DNA of 64,000 nucleotides from Sphingomicrobium nitratireducens (lineage in GTDB: Bacteria > Pseudomonadota > Alphaproteobacteria > Sphingomonadales > Sphingomonadaceae). The stretch spans positions 599,001 through 663,000 of the forward strand of contig NZ_JANJZA010000001.1 in the NCBI RefSeq assembly GCF_026157035.1. Direction: 5' to 3'. The notes below the pieces were generated by a model. The model saw only the letters and a program-made list of their open reading frames with translations, was not told where the DNA came from and did not search any database. The position numbers and the translations under genes were made by a program. Each line of letters begins with the position of its first letter. Positions within the stretch are counted from its first letter, which is position 1. This document shows positions 8,301-21,097 of the stretch, piece after piece.

Positions 8301-9374
8301 ATGGACGGGAAGCTGGCGATGATGGTGGCGGCGCTCGCCGTGACGGGGTGCGCGCCCCGACCGATGGCGAGCGTGGGCGATGCCGTGGTGGCGCCTGCGG
8401 GCCTTGCCGACGTTGATCCCGCGCGGCGCGCGGCGGTCGAGGCGCTCCTTGAAAAGCATGGCGTACCCGGGCTGCAGTTGGTCGACCTCGAAGCCTGTCG
8501 GCCGGTTGCCGCGCTCGAGGCGGGGACGGCGATCGTCGAGAATGCGACCCCGGTCGCGCGCGATACGCTGTTCGAGGCCGCGTCGCTGTCGAAGACCGTC
8601 TTCGCCTATCTCGTGATGACCCTCGTCGATGATGGCGTGATCGACCTCGACCGCCCGCTGGCGACCGACGGTTTCGCCTACCCGCGCATCGTCGACCAGC
8701 AGTCCTACGCCAAGCTGACGCCCCGTTTGTTGCTGTCGCACCGATCGGGCCTGCCCAACTGGGCGGGCAACCCGCTGACGGCAGGGGCAGCGCCGCCGAT
8801 CGAGTTCGAGGAGCCGGTCGGCACCTACGTCTATTCGGGCGAGGGCATCCAACTGCTCCAGGCCTATGTCGAATGGAAGACCGGGCGCACGCTCCCCGAC
8901 CTGTTCGGCGCTCTGCTCGGCGCGGACATGCCGCATAGCCAGTTCGCCGGCCCGGTCCCGCCAGGCGCCCGTGCCAGCAGGGGGTACGGCAACGGGTCGA
9001 GCCGTCCGCTGATGCAGGTCGAGGGCAACGGGGTCGCGGCGGCCTCGCTCCTGACGACGGCAGAGGATTTTTCGCACTTCGTCTCCAGGGTCTGCCGCGG
9101 CGAGGGGCTGAGCACGGCAGCGCATGCCGAAATGCTCTCGGTCCAGTCCGACTGGTACGAGGATGTCGGGCTTCCCACCGCGCGGCTGATCGGCTGGAGC
9201 ACGGTCAGGCTGGGCGGCCGCGACCTCGTCGCCCACACCGGCAATAACGGCCAGTATCGCTCGCTCGCGATGTTCGATCCCCAAACCGGGGACGGAATGG
9301 TCGTGACGACCAACGGCGAGAATGGGACCGACCTTATTCTCGACCTTCTGGGATTGGGCGAAAGCGCCAGGTAA
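8301..9374 (+). CDS. Serine hydrolase lipoprotein, beta-lactamase/PBP-type fold
   Basis: The protein has 357 residues. The N-terminus MDGKLAMMVAALAVTGC has a lipobox-like AVTGC, so a lipoprotein anchored at Cys17 is likely. The class C/PBP fold motifs are SLSK (S-x-x-K nucleophile and base) and a Tyr-containing YSGEG in the YxN position; HTGNNG takes the KTG position. Families of this type include esterases, D-amino acid peptidases and beta-lactamase homologues, and the sequence alone does not decide between them. Its 3' end overlaps the convergent DUF2459 gene by 41 bases. Confidence 0.82.
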   Translation: MDGKLAMMVAALAVTGCAPRPMASVGDAVVAPAGLADVDPARRAAVEALLEKHGVPGLQLVDLEACRPVAALEAGTAIVENATPVARDTLFEAASLSKTVFAYLVMTLVDDGVIDLDRPLATDGFAYPRIVDQQSYAKLTPRLLLSHRSGLPNWAGNPLTAGAAPPIEFEEPVGTYVYSGEGIQLLQAYVEWKTGRTLPDLFGALLGADMPHSQFAGPVPPGARASRGYGNGSSRPLMQVEGNGVAAASLLTTAEDFSHFVSRVCRGEGLSTAAHAEMLSVQSDWYEDVGLPTARLIGWSTVRLGGRDLVAHTGNNGQYRSLAMFDPQTGDGMVVTTNGENGTDLILDLLGLGESAR

Positions 9375-10038
9375 GTCCCGTCGAAAAGGGCGTCCACAGG
9401 CTCGCCTCGACGCCCGCGATCCTCAGCTTCGCGTTGACCCACTGGTTGCAGGTCCTCACCGCGTTGAAGTTGCCGCGTCCCTCGTAGAAGGCGTCGCTGT
9501 CCCAGTAGCCGTCATGGTCGATCCGCTGCGGGAGCCGCTCGGCCGACAGATCGAAATCGGCGCGGATCGCGCTGGCAAGGCGACGATATTCCTCGGGGCG
9601 CAGGCGCAGCGCGGCGACCGCATAGGCTTCGGGTGCGGACACCCACTGGACGTGCATCACGCGCTCGCCCGCGACCATCGCTTCTGCGGCCGTGTCGAGC
9701 TCGAGGTCGGCCCAGGTCGGCGTGTCGAGATAGATGCCGCGATCGCCGGCGCCGATCATCACCCAGTCGGCCGCGGCCCATTGCGGGTTGCCGACATCGC
9801 CGGGCGGAAAATCGCCGCGCCAGTCGCGCCCGCCCGCGCTCGCCGGGAGGATAAAATCGAGATGGACGCCGTTCGAGGCGATGTAGACCGGGATGCCTTC
9901 ATCGGGCTCTTCCCAGTTGGCGTTGACCGGGACGAGCGCACCGATCAGCGCGGCTACCCCGTAGACCAAGGGCAGCGCGAGGATCGCAAGGAGGATGCGC
10001 TTGGCGCGCGAGGGGCGCTTGCGCCGACGACGGGTCAT
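9334..10038 (-). CDS. DUF2459 / TIGR02117 family membrane-anchored protein
   Basis: The protein has 234 residues. A very basic N-terminus (MTRRRRKRPSRAKR) and one membrane helix (about 15-38) precede a soluble domain with the family patterns ASNGVHLDFILP, DWVMIGAGDRGIYLDTP and the C-terminal TCNQWVNAKLR. The conserved His, Asp and Cys in these blocks suggest a hydrolase-like fold, but no activity is established. The protein should face the periplasm. It lies downstream of tRNA-Pro on the same strand and overlaps the serine-hydrolase gene tail to tail. Confidence 0.85.
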   Translation of the reverse strand: MTRRRRKRPSRAKRILLAILALPLVYGVAALIGALVPVNANWEEPDEGIPVYIASNGVHLDFILPASAGGRDWRGDFPPGDVGNPQWAAADWVMIGAGDRGIYLDTPTWADLELDTAAEAMVAGERVMHVQWVSAPEAYAVAALRLRPEEYRRLASAIRADFDLSAERLPQRIDHDGYWDSDAFYEGRGNFNAVRTCNQWVNAKLRIAGVEASLWTPFSTGLTWRFRPIPEGRE

Positions 10039-10081
10039 GCCCCGACCCTGCCGAAGCGTCCCGTCAATGCAAGCGTGTTAA

Positions 10082-10161
<80 letters not shown>

Positions 10162-10290
10162 ACCGACCGGTCAGCCTTATGGGTGGCTGCGGTGCGGTTG
10201 CGCCTCTAGCCATTGAACCCGTCCCATGCAAGCACCAGATGCTTGTAAGTCGGGGGGGCGGCGTGATAGGCGCTCCGCCGATGTCTTTGA

Positions 10291-10310
10291 GGGCAGGGAT
10301 TTTCCTGCCC
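10291..10310 (+). other. Hairpin in the yajC leader
   Basis: GGGCAGG and CCTGCCC form a 7-bp stem around GATTTT, 29 bases before the yajC start, in the 177-base gap after tRNA-Pro. There is no T-run behind it, so it is not a standard terminator. It may be a leader structure or chance. Nothing else is recognisable in the gap. Confidence 0.35.
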
Positions 10311-10338
10311 GCCCGGAAACAAGAGAATCGCCTTTCCC

Positions 10339-10680
10339 ATGACCTTCGACCTCGTCTCCCTGTCGCTCGGTGCGGCCACCGGCCAGCCGTCGGGCGCCGC
10401 CGCCTTCTTCGTCCAGATGTTCCCGCTGGTCCTGATCTTCGTGATCTTCTGGTTCCTGCTCATCCGTCCGCAGCAGAAGCGCATGCGCGAGCACCAGGCC
10501 GAGATCGCCGCGGTCCAGAAGGGTGACAAGGTGGTCACCGGCGGCGGGCTGATCGGCAAGGTCGTGCGGGTCACCGACGACGAGGTCGAGATCGATCTGG
10601 GTGGCGGCACGCGCGTCACTGCGGTCAAGGCGACCCTCAACTCGGTCGTCGGTGCGCGCTCCAAGCCGGCGAACGACTGA
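10339..10680 (+). CDS. yajC: Preprotein translocase subunit YajC
   Basis: The protein has 113 residues: a short periplasmic N-terminus, one strong membrane helix at about 24-44 (FPLVLIFVIFWFLLIRPQQK), and the conserved RPQQKR...H junction. The cytoplasmic domain contains GDKVVTGGGLIGKV and ends VKATLNSVV. YajC is the small accessory subunit that associates with SecD-SecF and the SecYEG channel. It opens the yajC-secD-secF operon, and its TGA shares one base with the secD ATG. Confidence 0.96.
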   Translation: MTFDLVSLSLGAATGQPSGAAAFFVQMFPLVLIFVIFWFLLIRPQQKRMREHQAEIAAVQKGDKVVTGGGLIGKVVRVTDDEVEIDLGGGTRVTAVKATLNSVVGARSKPAND

Positions 10681-12275
10681 TGCTCGACTTCCCGCGCTGG
10701 AAGGTCCTGTCGATCTGGGGGATCATCCTCTTCGGCATCCTTCTCTCGATCCCCAGCCTGATGCCCAAGCAGATGGCAGAGGAGCAGTATCCGGGCTTCC
10801 TTCCTTCCGCACGCATCAGCCTCGGCCTCGACCTCGCCGGCGGCAGCTACCTGCTGCTCGAGGCGGACGAGCCCGACGCCGCCAAGCAGCGCCTCCAGGC
10901 GATGGAAGATACTATCCAGACCGAGCTTCGCCGCAACGAGCCGCGCGTGCGGATCGGCGACGTGTCGACGTCGGACGGGCGTGTCTCGTTCATGGTCCGC
11001 GACCCTGCGCAGGTAGACGAGGCGGTCGAGCGCCTGCGCGCCATCACCCAGCCGGTCGCGCTGACCGGGCGCCGCGACTGGGACGTGGCGGTGGTCGATT
11101 CGACCCGCGTCACCGTGACCCCGACCGAGGAAGGCGCGCGCGCCGCGATCTCGGACGCGATGACCGTCGCGCGCGACGTCGTGCGCCGCCGCATCGACCC
11201 GTCGGGCACCAAGGAAATCACCGTGCGCACCTCGGGCGAGAAGCGCGTCGAGGTGATGGTGCCGGGCGTCGAGGATCCCGAGGCCCTCAAGGACCTGATC
11301 GGCCAGACCGCACGCCTCGAATTCAAGCTGGTCGACATGTCTGCCGATCCCGCGCTGGTCGCGCAGGGCCGTGCGCCCGCGGGCTCCGAAGTGCTTCCGA
11401 TGGCCGACGGCACCGCCTCCATCGCCGTCCAGCGGCGCGTGATGGTCTCGGGCGACCAGCTGGTCGATGCCAAGCAGGCGTTCGACCAGGACGGCAATCC
11501 GACCGTGTCGATCACCTTCAACGCAGCCGGTGCGCGCCGTTTCGGCCGCGTCACGCAGGAAAACGTCAACAAGCCCTTCGCGATCATTCTCGACGGGCAG
11601 GTTCTTTCCGCCCCCAACATCAACGAGCCGATCCTCGGCGGCCAGGCGCAGATCATGGGCAACTTCACGGTCGACAGCGCCAACCAGCTGGCGATCGCGC
11701 TGTCGTCGGGCAAGCTGCCGGTCAAGCTCAACGTCATCGAGGAGCGCACCGTTTCTGCCGATCTCGGCAAGGACTCGATCGAGAAAGGCGTGCTCGCCTC
11801 GGTCGTCGCGACCGCGCTGGTGCTGCTCTACATGCTCGTCACCTACGGGCGCTTTGGCGTCTATGCCAACATGGCGCTGGTGGTGAACGCCTTCCTGATC
11901 CTGGGCGTGATGGCGGTGTTCAACGCTTCGCTCACCTTGCCCGGCATCGCGGGCTTCGTGCTGACCATCGGCGCGGCGGTCGACGCCAACGTGCTGATCA
12001 ACGAGCGCATCCGCGAAGAACAGCGACGAGGGCGAAAGACGCTCGACGCGATCGAGAGCGGCTACAAGGAAGCCTCGACCGCGATTTTCGACGCCAACAT
12101 CACCAACACGATCGCGGCGGTGATCATGCTCTATTTCGGCTCGGGCCCGATCCGCGGCTTCGCGGTGGTGTTGCTGATCGGCATCATCACCTCGGTCTAC
12201 ACCGCGGTGAACTTCACGCGCATGCTGGTCGGTCTGTGGGTGCGCAAGGCGCGTCCCAAGACGCTCGAGATCTGA
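10680..12275 (+). CDS. secD: Protein translocase subunit SecD
   Basis: The protein has 531 residues and starts at ATG 10680, overlapping the yajC stop by one base. It has an N-terminal membrane helix (about 7-26), then the D1 block GLDLAGGSYLLLE and a large periplasmic P1 domain. The C-terminal RND-type membrane domain has five helices and contains the TIGAAVDANVLINERIREE block. SecD and SecF use the proton gradient to pull translocating proteins through on the periplasmic side. The length is close to the bacterial norm for unfused SecD. Confidence 0.97.
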   Translation: MLDFPRWKVLSIWGIILFGILLSIPSLMPKQMAEEQYPGFLPSARISLGLDLAGGSYLLLEADEPDAAKQRLQAMEDTIQTELRRNEPRVRIGDVSTSDGRVSFMVRDPAQVDEAVERLRAITQPVALTGRRDWDVAVVDSTRVTVTPTEEGARAAISDAMTVARDVVRRRIDPSGTKEITVRTSGEKRVEVMVPGVEDPEALKDLIGQTARLEFKLVDMSADPALVAQGRAPAGSEVLPMADGTASIAVQRRVMVSGDQLVDAKQAFDQDGNPTVSITFNAAGARRFGRVTQENVNKPFAIILDGQVLSAPNINEPILGGQAQIMGNFTVDSANQLAIALSSGKLPVKLNVIEERTVSADLGKDSIEKGVLASVVATALVLLYMLVTYGRFGVYANMALVVNAFLILGVMAVFNASLTLPGIAGFVLTIGAAVDANVLINERIREEQRRGRKTLDAIESGYKEASTAIFDANITNTIAAVIMLYFGSGPIRGFAVVLLIGIITSVYTAVNFTRMLVGLWVRKARPKTLEI

Positions 12276-12289
12276 CGGGACTGTAAGAC

Positions 12290-13249
12290 ATGAAACTGCT
12301 CAAGCTCGTTCCCGACAACACGAACATTGACTTCATGCGCTGGCGCAAGGTCGCCATCGTCATCACGATGAGCCTGGCCGTCGCCTCGCTGATCTTCACC
12401 GCCTATCGCGGCCTCAACCTGGGAATCGACTTCGTCGGCGGCCAGGTCGTCCAGGCCGAATTCGAAAAGCCGGTCGACATCGAGGAACTGCGCGGCAACG
12501 TCGCGCGGCTCGGCCTCGCCGATGCCTCGATCCAGGAATTCGGGTCGCCCACCACCTTCCAGATCCGCCTGCCGATCCCCGACGGGGACGAGGGCGCGGC
12601 GAACAAGGTCGTCTCGGACCTTCGCGCCGGGCTCGAACAGGCCTATCCCGGCGTCGACGTCGGCTCGGGCCAGTCGGTATCGGGCAACGTGTCCGAGGAA
12701 CTCGCGATGGACGGCGCGCTGTCGCTGCTGTTCGCGATGATCGGGATCGCGACCTACATCTGGTTCCGATTCGAATGGCAGTTCGGCGTGGGCGCGCTTG
12801 CGACCCTGTTCCACGACATCTCGCTGCTGCTGGGATTTTTCGCCTGGACCCAGCTCCAGGTCGACCTCAACATCGTCGCCGCCTTCCTGACGGTCGTCGG
12901 CTACACGCTCAACGACACGGTCGTCATCTACGACCGCATCCGCGAGAACCTGCGCAAGTATCGCAAGATGGGGATCGTCGAGCTGATCAATTTCTCGTTG
13001 AACGAGACGCTCAGCCGCACGATCACCACCTCGGTCGCGCTGCTGCTCGCGATCGGCGCGCTTCTCCTCCTTGGCCCCGAGGTCATCTTCGGGCTCACCA
13101 TCGCCATCTTCCTCGGCCTGTTCATCGGCACCTATTCGTCGATCTACATCTCCGCGCCGATCCTGGTGATGACGGGGGTCACGCCCGACAGTTTCGTCCA
13201 CGATGACGCTCCCGCCGTCGGCCCCGCGCGGCCCGGCGGGGCAGCCTGA
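12290..13249 (+). CDS. secF: Protein translocase subunit SecF
   Basis: The protein has 319 residues with a first membrane helix at about 20-40, the GIDFVGG block (D1-like) at about 45, and a small periplasmic domain. Five further helices follow, including VVGYTLNDTVVIYDRIREN, the conserved RND motif with the essential Asp and Arg. The start is 14 bases after the secD stop. It is the partner of SecD in the same operon. The final 25 residues are Pro- and Ala-rich. Confidence 0.97.
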   Translation: MKLLKLVPDNTNIDFMRWRKVAIVITMSLAVASLIFTAYRGLNLGIDFVGGQVVQAEFEKPVDIEELRGNVARLGLADASIQEFGSPTTFQIRLPIPDGDEGAANKVVSDLRAGLEQAYPGVDVGSGQSVSGNVSEELAMDGALSLLFAMIGIATYIWFRFEWQFGVGALATLFHDISLLLGFFAWTQLQVDLNIVAAFLTVVGYTLNDTVVIYDRIRENLRKYRKMGIVELINFSLNETLSRTITTSVALLLAIGALLLLGPEVIFGLTIAIFLGLFIGTYSSIYISAPILVMTGVTPDSFVHDDAPAVGPARPGGAA

Positions 13250-13263
13250 GCCATCAATTCGTC

Positions 13264-13284
13264 AAGCGCCCGTTCAGGGCGCTT
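13264..13284 (+). terminator. Strong stem-loop between secF and bamD
   Basis: AAGCGCCC and GGGCGCTT form a perfect 8-bp stem with loop GTTCA, 14 bases after secF. The 3' side ends TTGG without a T-run, so termination would be partial at best. It may instead protect or process the 3' end of the sec transcript. Confidence 0.45.
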
Positions 13285-13317
13285 GGCGGAGGCAATGGTG
13301 CAGGTTAAGGAGAGGTC

Positions 13318-14100
13318 ATGCTGAAGAATTTCCGACCCGCCGCGGTCCTCGTCGCCGCTGCTCTCGCCACCTCGCTCGCCGGTTGTGCCGGCAAGAAGGA
13401 CAAGGGCCTCGACACCAACTATGTCGCGCGCGACGTCAACACGCTCTACGCGCTTGCCAAGGAGCGGCTCGACAATGGCAGCTACAAGCGTGCCGCCGAG
13501 CTGTTCAACGAGGTCGAGCGCCAGCACCCCTATTCGGTGTGGGCGCGCCGCGCGCAGCTGATGGGCGCCTTCTCGCACTACATGGCGCACAATTATTCGG
13601 ACGCGATCAATGCGGGCCAGCGCTTCCTCACCATCTACCCGGGCAACAAGGATGCGCCCTACGCCCACTATCTGATCGCGATGTCCTATTATCGCCAGAT
13701 CGAGGACGTGACCCGCGACCAGTCGATCACGCAGGACGCGCGCGACAGCTTTTCCGAACTGCTGCGCCGCTATCCCTCGAGCCGCTATGCCGCCGACGCG
13801 CGCATCAAGCTCGACCTCGTCAACGACCAGCTGGCGGGCAAGGAAATGGAAGTCGGTCGCTTCTACCAAGGCCAGCGCCAGTGGCTCGCGGCGACGATGC
13901 GTTTCCGCCACGTCATCGACAACTACCAGACCACCGCGCACGCCCCCGAGGCGCTGCATCGCTTGGTCGAAAGCTATCTCGCGCTCGGCGTGCGCGACGA
14001 GGCGCTCAAGGCCGCCGCTGTGCTCGGGAAGAACTATCCCGACAGCGAATGGTATGAGCGTTCCTACGCGCTGATGCAGAAGCACGGCGCGACGAGCTAG
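13318..14100 (+). CDS. bamD: Outer membrane protein assembly factor BamD (ComL family lipoprotein)
   Basis: The protein has 260 residues. The signal peptide ends in a lipobox, SLAGC, with lipidated Cys at about 23. Five TPR-like repeats follow, with the family patterns LYALAKERLDNGSY, FNEVERQHPYSVWA and GQRFLTIYPGNKDAPYAHYL. The last reads FRHVIDNYQTTAHAPEALHRLVE. BamD is the essential lipoprotein of the BAM complex; it binds BamA and helps insert beta-barrels in the outer membrane. AGGAGAG precedes the ATG. recN follows after 15 bases. Confidence 0.96.
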   Translation: MLKNFRPAAVLVAAALATSLAGCAGKKDKGLDTNYVARDVNTLYALAKERLDNGSYKRAAELFNEVERQHPYSVWARRAQLMGAFSHYMAHNYSDAINAGQRFLTIYPGNKDAPYAHYLIAMSYYRQIEDVTRDQSITQDARDSFSELLRRYPSSRYAADARIKLDLVNDQLAGKEMEVGRFYQGQRQWLAATMRFRHVIDNYQTTAHAPEALHRLVESYLALGVRDEALKAAAVLGKNYPDSEWYERSYALMQKHGATS

Positions 14101-14115
14101 GAGACCCGGGCCGCC

Positions 14116-15764
14116 ATGCTGAGGCAACTCGCCATCCGCGATGTGGTCCTCGTCGAGCGGCTGGAACTGGAGTTCGAGGACGGGCTGACCGTGCTCACCG
14201 GCGAAACCGGGGCGGGCAAGTCGATCCTGCTCGACGCGCTCGGCCTCGCGCTGGGCCGCCGCGCCGACAGTGCGCTGGTGAGAAGCGGTGCCGAGCGCGC
14301 CGAGGCCAGCGCCGAGATCGAGCTTCCGGGCGACCATCCTGCGCTCGCCGCGCTCGACGACGAGGGCATCGAGCGCGAGCACGGCGAACCCATCATCCTC
14401 AAGCGCACGGTCAAGGCTGACGGCGGCAGCCGCGCAAGCCTGTCGGGCAGCGCGGTCGCCGCGCGCACCTTGCGCGAAGTCGGCGAGGCGGCGGTCGAGA
14501 TCCACGGCCAGCATGACGAGCGCGGGCTGCTCGATCCCAAAGGCCATCGCCGCCTACTCGACGAATTCGGGCGGATCGATACCGCGTCGGTCGCAAGCGC
14601 GTGGCGCGCCCTGTGCGCGGCGCGCGAGGCCTTCGAGGAAGCCCGCGCCGAAGTCGACGCCGCCGAAGCCGATCGCGATTTTCTCGACCATGCGGTGGGG
14701 GAGCTCGAAGCGCTCGCGCCGCAGGTGGGCGAGGAGGAGGAACTCGCCTCGATGCGCCAGCGGATGAAGGACGCGGCCCGAATCGAGGAAGATCTCGATG
14801 CGCTCGACCCGCTCCTGTCGGGGGCCGAAGGCGCGCTGTCGCAGATGCGCCAGGCGGCGCGGCGGCTGCAGCGCATTTCCGAAGTCCATCCCGGTCTGGC
14901 CGAGGCGCTGTCGGCAACCGACCGCGCGATCATCGAGGCGGACGCGGCGGAGGAGAAGATTCTCGAGGCGCGGCGCGACCTCATGCACAGCCCGACCGAT
15001 CTCGACTCGGCGGAAGAGCGGCTGTTCGCGATCCGCGGGCTCGCGCGCAAGCACCGGGTCGATCCCGATGCGCTGCCCGGCCTTCTCGCCGAAATGCAGG
15101 CCAAGCTCGAACGGGTCTCGACCGGTGCCGAACGGCTCGCAGCACTCGAAAAGGCGATCGACGCGGCGCAGGGCGCCTACGATGCCGAGGCCGCCCGGGT
15201 TCACGAGGCCCGCGTGAAGGCGGCGCAGACGCTCGACGCCAGGGTGGAGGCCGAACTGGTCCCGCTCAAGCTCGATGCGGCGCGCTTCCGCACCGACATC
15301 GGCGGTGCCGAGCCCGGACCCTCGGGCTGCGACCATGTCGGCTTCACCATCTCGACCAATCCCGGCGCACCGTTCGGCCCCTTGTCCAAGATCGCCTCGG
15401 GCGGCGAATTGTCGCGCTTTATTCTCGCGCTCAAGGTCGCGCTGGCCGAGGTCGGTCATGCCGGAACGATCATCTTCGACGAGATCGATCGCGGCGTCGG
15501 CGGCGCGGTAGCAAGCGCGATCGGCGAGCGACTGGCGCGGCTGGCGGGCGATGCGCAGGTGCTGGTCGTCACCCATTCGCCGCAGGTGGCCGCACGCGCC
15601 AGGCATCATTACCGGATTGCCAAGGCGAGCGACGGGCAGGTGACGCGCACCTCGGTGTCGCGCCTGTCGGACGAGGAACGGCGCGAGGAAATCGCGCGTA
15701 TGCTTTCGGGGGCCGACATTACCGACGAAGCCCGCGCGCAGGCCGCGAAATTGATGGAGGCAGC

Positions 15765-15768
<4 letters not shown>
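14116..15768 (+). CDS. recN: DNA repair protein RecN
   Basis: The protein is an SMC-like ATPase of 550 residues. The N-terminal Walker A block is GETGAGKSILLDALGLALG. A long coiled-coil region (about 150-370) follows with the Q-loop motif IHGQHDERGLLDP before it. The C-terminal ABC signature is SGGELSRFILALK, and Walker B is TIIFDEIDRGVGG. RecN acts in recombinational repair of double-strand breaks. I see no LexA box directly upstream; it appears to be read through from bamD. The stop overlaps the next start as ATGA. Confidence 0.97.
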
Positions 15769-19427
<3,659 letters not shown>

Positions 19428-19431
<4 letters not shown>

Positions 19432-20348
19432 TGCCCGCCTTGCTCCTTGGCGATGCGCGCTTCGAGCTTGGCGAGTGCGGCGTCGGCGTAGGCCTTGCAC
19501 GCGGTCGGATCGACCAGCGGCCGGGTGCCGGCGAAGCGGTCGCGCATTTCGCTGGCGGAGGGGTGCGGGGTGAGGAGGATGTCGCATTCGAGCGACCCGA
19601 CCAGCGCGATCGAGCGGCGCAAGTCGGCGACCACTTCGGGGTGGTCGGTGAAGCGATAGCCCTCGGCGCTGACCGCCGACAGGCTGTCGGCATAGACGAT
19701 GGTCTTGCAGTCCTCATAGTCGCAGGCGCGCCACGTGTAGCTCATCGCGCCCTTGGTGTGGCCGGGGGTGAAGAGGACGCGGATGACGTTGTCGGCAACG
19801 CCGATCGTCTGTCCGTCGCGCAACGGGGCGCTGACCCGCGCGCCCGGGAAATTGTCGATCGCGCCGTATTGCGGGTCGTCCTTGGCGGTCTCGCCGGTCT
19901 GCATCACGGTCAGCGCGCGCGGATGCGCGTAGAGCGCCGCCTTCGCGTCCTGCCGGATCTTCGCCAGCGCGCCGACATGGTCGAGATGTTCGTGGCTGTA
20001 GAGGATGACGTGGATGCCCTCGGGGTCGAAGCCCGCCTGCTCGATATTGGCAAGGACGAGGTCGGCCGCCTCGGCCGGGCCGCCGTCGATCAGGATATGC
20101 TTTTCCTTGCCGCCGTAATTCATCCCCTCGGGCACCGAGCCGGTGATGAGGATCGCGCTGATCCCGCACGTGCCGACCTGGTAGACGTTGGCGAAGACGT
20201 GCACCGGCGGCGCGGGCTTGGCCCATTCGTCCCAATCCCCGCAGGCCGCGGCCCATTCTTCGGGCTTGGCGGGCTTCGCCTCGGCGGGCGCGGACAGGGC
20301 GGCAGCCAGCGAAAATGCGGCGGCGGCAAGCGTAATCCTAGCGAACAT
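19428..20348 (-). CDS. Subclass B3 metallo-beta-lactamase
   Basis: The protein has 306 residues with a Sec signal peptide (cleavage near residue 24). ATG 20348 was chosen over ATG 20360 because GGAG sits six bases before it. All B3 zinc ligands are present: H119-x-H121 and D123-H124 (SHEHLDHVG), H197 (FTPGHTKGA) and H262 (LLTPHPSASEM). The third ligand sits in a Pro-His-Pro block as in known B3 enzymes, which separates it from glyoxalase II-type hydrolases. By family it should hydrolyse beta-lactams, including carbapenems, in the periplasm; activity is not proven by sequence. Its start lies inside the end of the SDR gene. Confidence 0.9.
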
Positions 20349-21057
20349 AGCTGGCTCCATTGACGTCGAGGATGGTGCCGGTCGCCGACGGCGGGGCGTC
20401 GAGGGCGAGCCAGCGGATGGTCTCGGCGACTTCCTGCGGCGAGGCGACGCGCCCCAGCGGGATGTCGGCGAGCAAGGAGGGGCCGCCACGGCTGTCGAGA
20501 TAGTCCTCGGCCATGCCGGTCATGGTGAAGCCGGGGCAGACCCCGAAGGCGAGGATGTTCTCCCTCGCGTAGCCGCGCGCGATCGACTTGGTCATCGCGA
20601 CCATGGCGCCCTTGGAGGCGGCATAATGCCAGTGCTCGGGACTGTCGCCGCGATAGGCGGCGCGGCTGGCGACGTTGACGATGCGCCCCTCCGGCCGGTC
20701 GCCAAGGTCGATGCGGCTGCGCCAGTGGGCGATGGCGAGACGCGACAGGTCGGCGGCGGCCTGCAGGTTGACCTGCAGCGTGCGGCCCCAGGCCCCGTGC
20801 CAGTCCTCGTCCCCCGCATTGTCGGCGACGGGTTCGAAGATGCCGGCATTGTTGATCAGCACGTCGATCCGCCCGTCGAGCGCGTGGAACGCGTCCTCGA
20901 ACAGGCGGCGCGGCGCGTCCTTGTCGGCAAAATCGGCAGCGATGAGGCCGTTGCCGCCCCTCGTCGACTGGCCGGCCAATCGATGTCCTGCAGCGCTCAG
21001 CGCCTGGTAGGTCGCCGCGCCGATGCCGCGGCTGGCTCCGGTGAGGAGGATGTGCAT
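20338..21057 (-). CDS. SDR family oxidoreductase
   Basis: The protein has 239 residues. Classical short-chain dehydrogenase motifs are present: TGASRGIGAAT (NAD(P) binding), NNAG, the catalytic Ser in NVASRAAYRGD, and Y-x-x-x-K in YAASKG. The C-terminal block ends in ILDVNGASYVR, typical of FabG-like members. The substrate is unknown. Its stop is 11 bases inside the start of the metallo-beta-lactamase, so both are probably on one transcript. Confidence 0.9.
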   Translation of the reverse strand: MHILLTGASRGIGAATYQALSAAGHRLAGQSTRGGNGLIAADFADKDAPRRLFEDAFHALDGRIDVLINNAGIFEPVADNAGDEDWHGAWGRTLQVNLQAAADLSRLAIAHWRSRIDLGDRPEGRIVNVASRAAYRGDSPEHWHYAASKGAMVAMTKSIARGYARENILAFGVCPGFTMTGMAEDYLDSRGGPSLLADIPLGRVASPQEVAETIRWLALDAPPSATGTILDVNGASYVR

Positions 21058-21097
21058 CGCAAAGCCCTAGACCGGGCAGGCACGATTGGGGAAGGGG

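Noticed and set aside
10291-10310. Terminator after tRNA-Pro or riboswitch before yajC
   Set aside because: There is no T-run on either strand and no conserved riboswitch core is visible; noted only as a hairpin.
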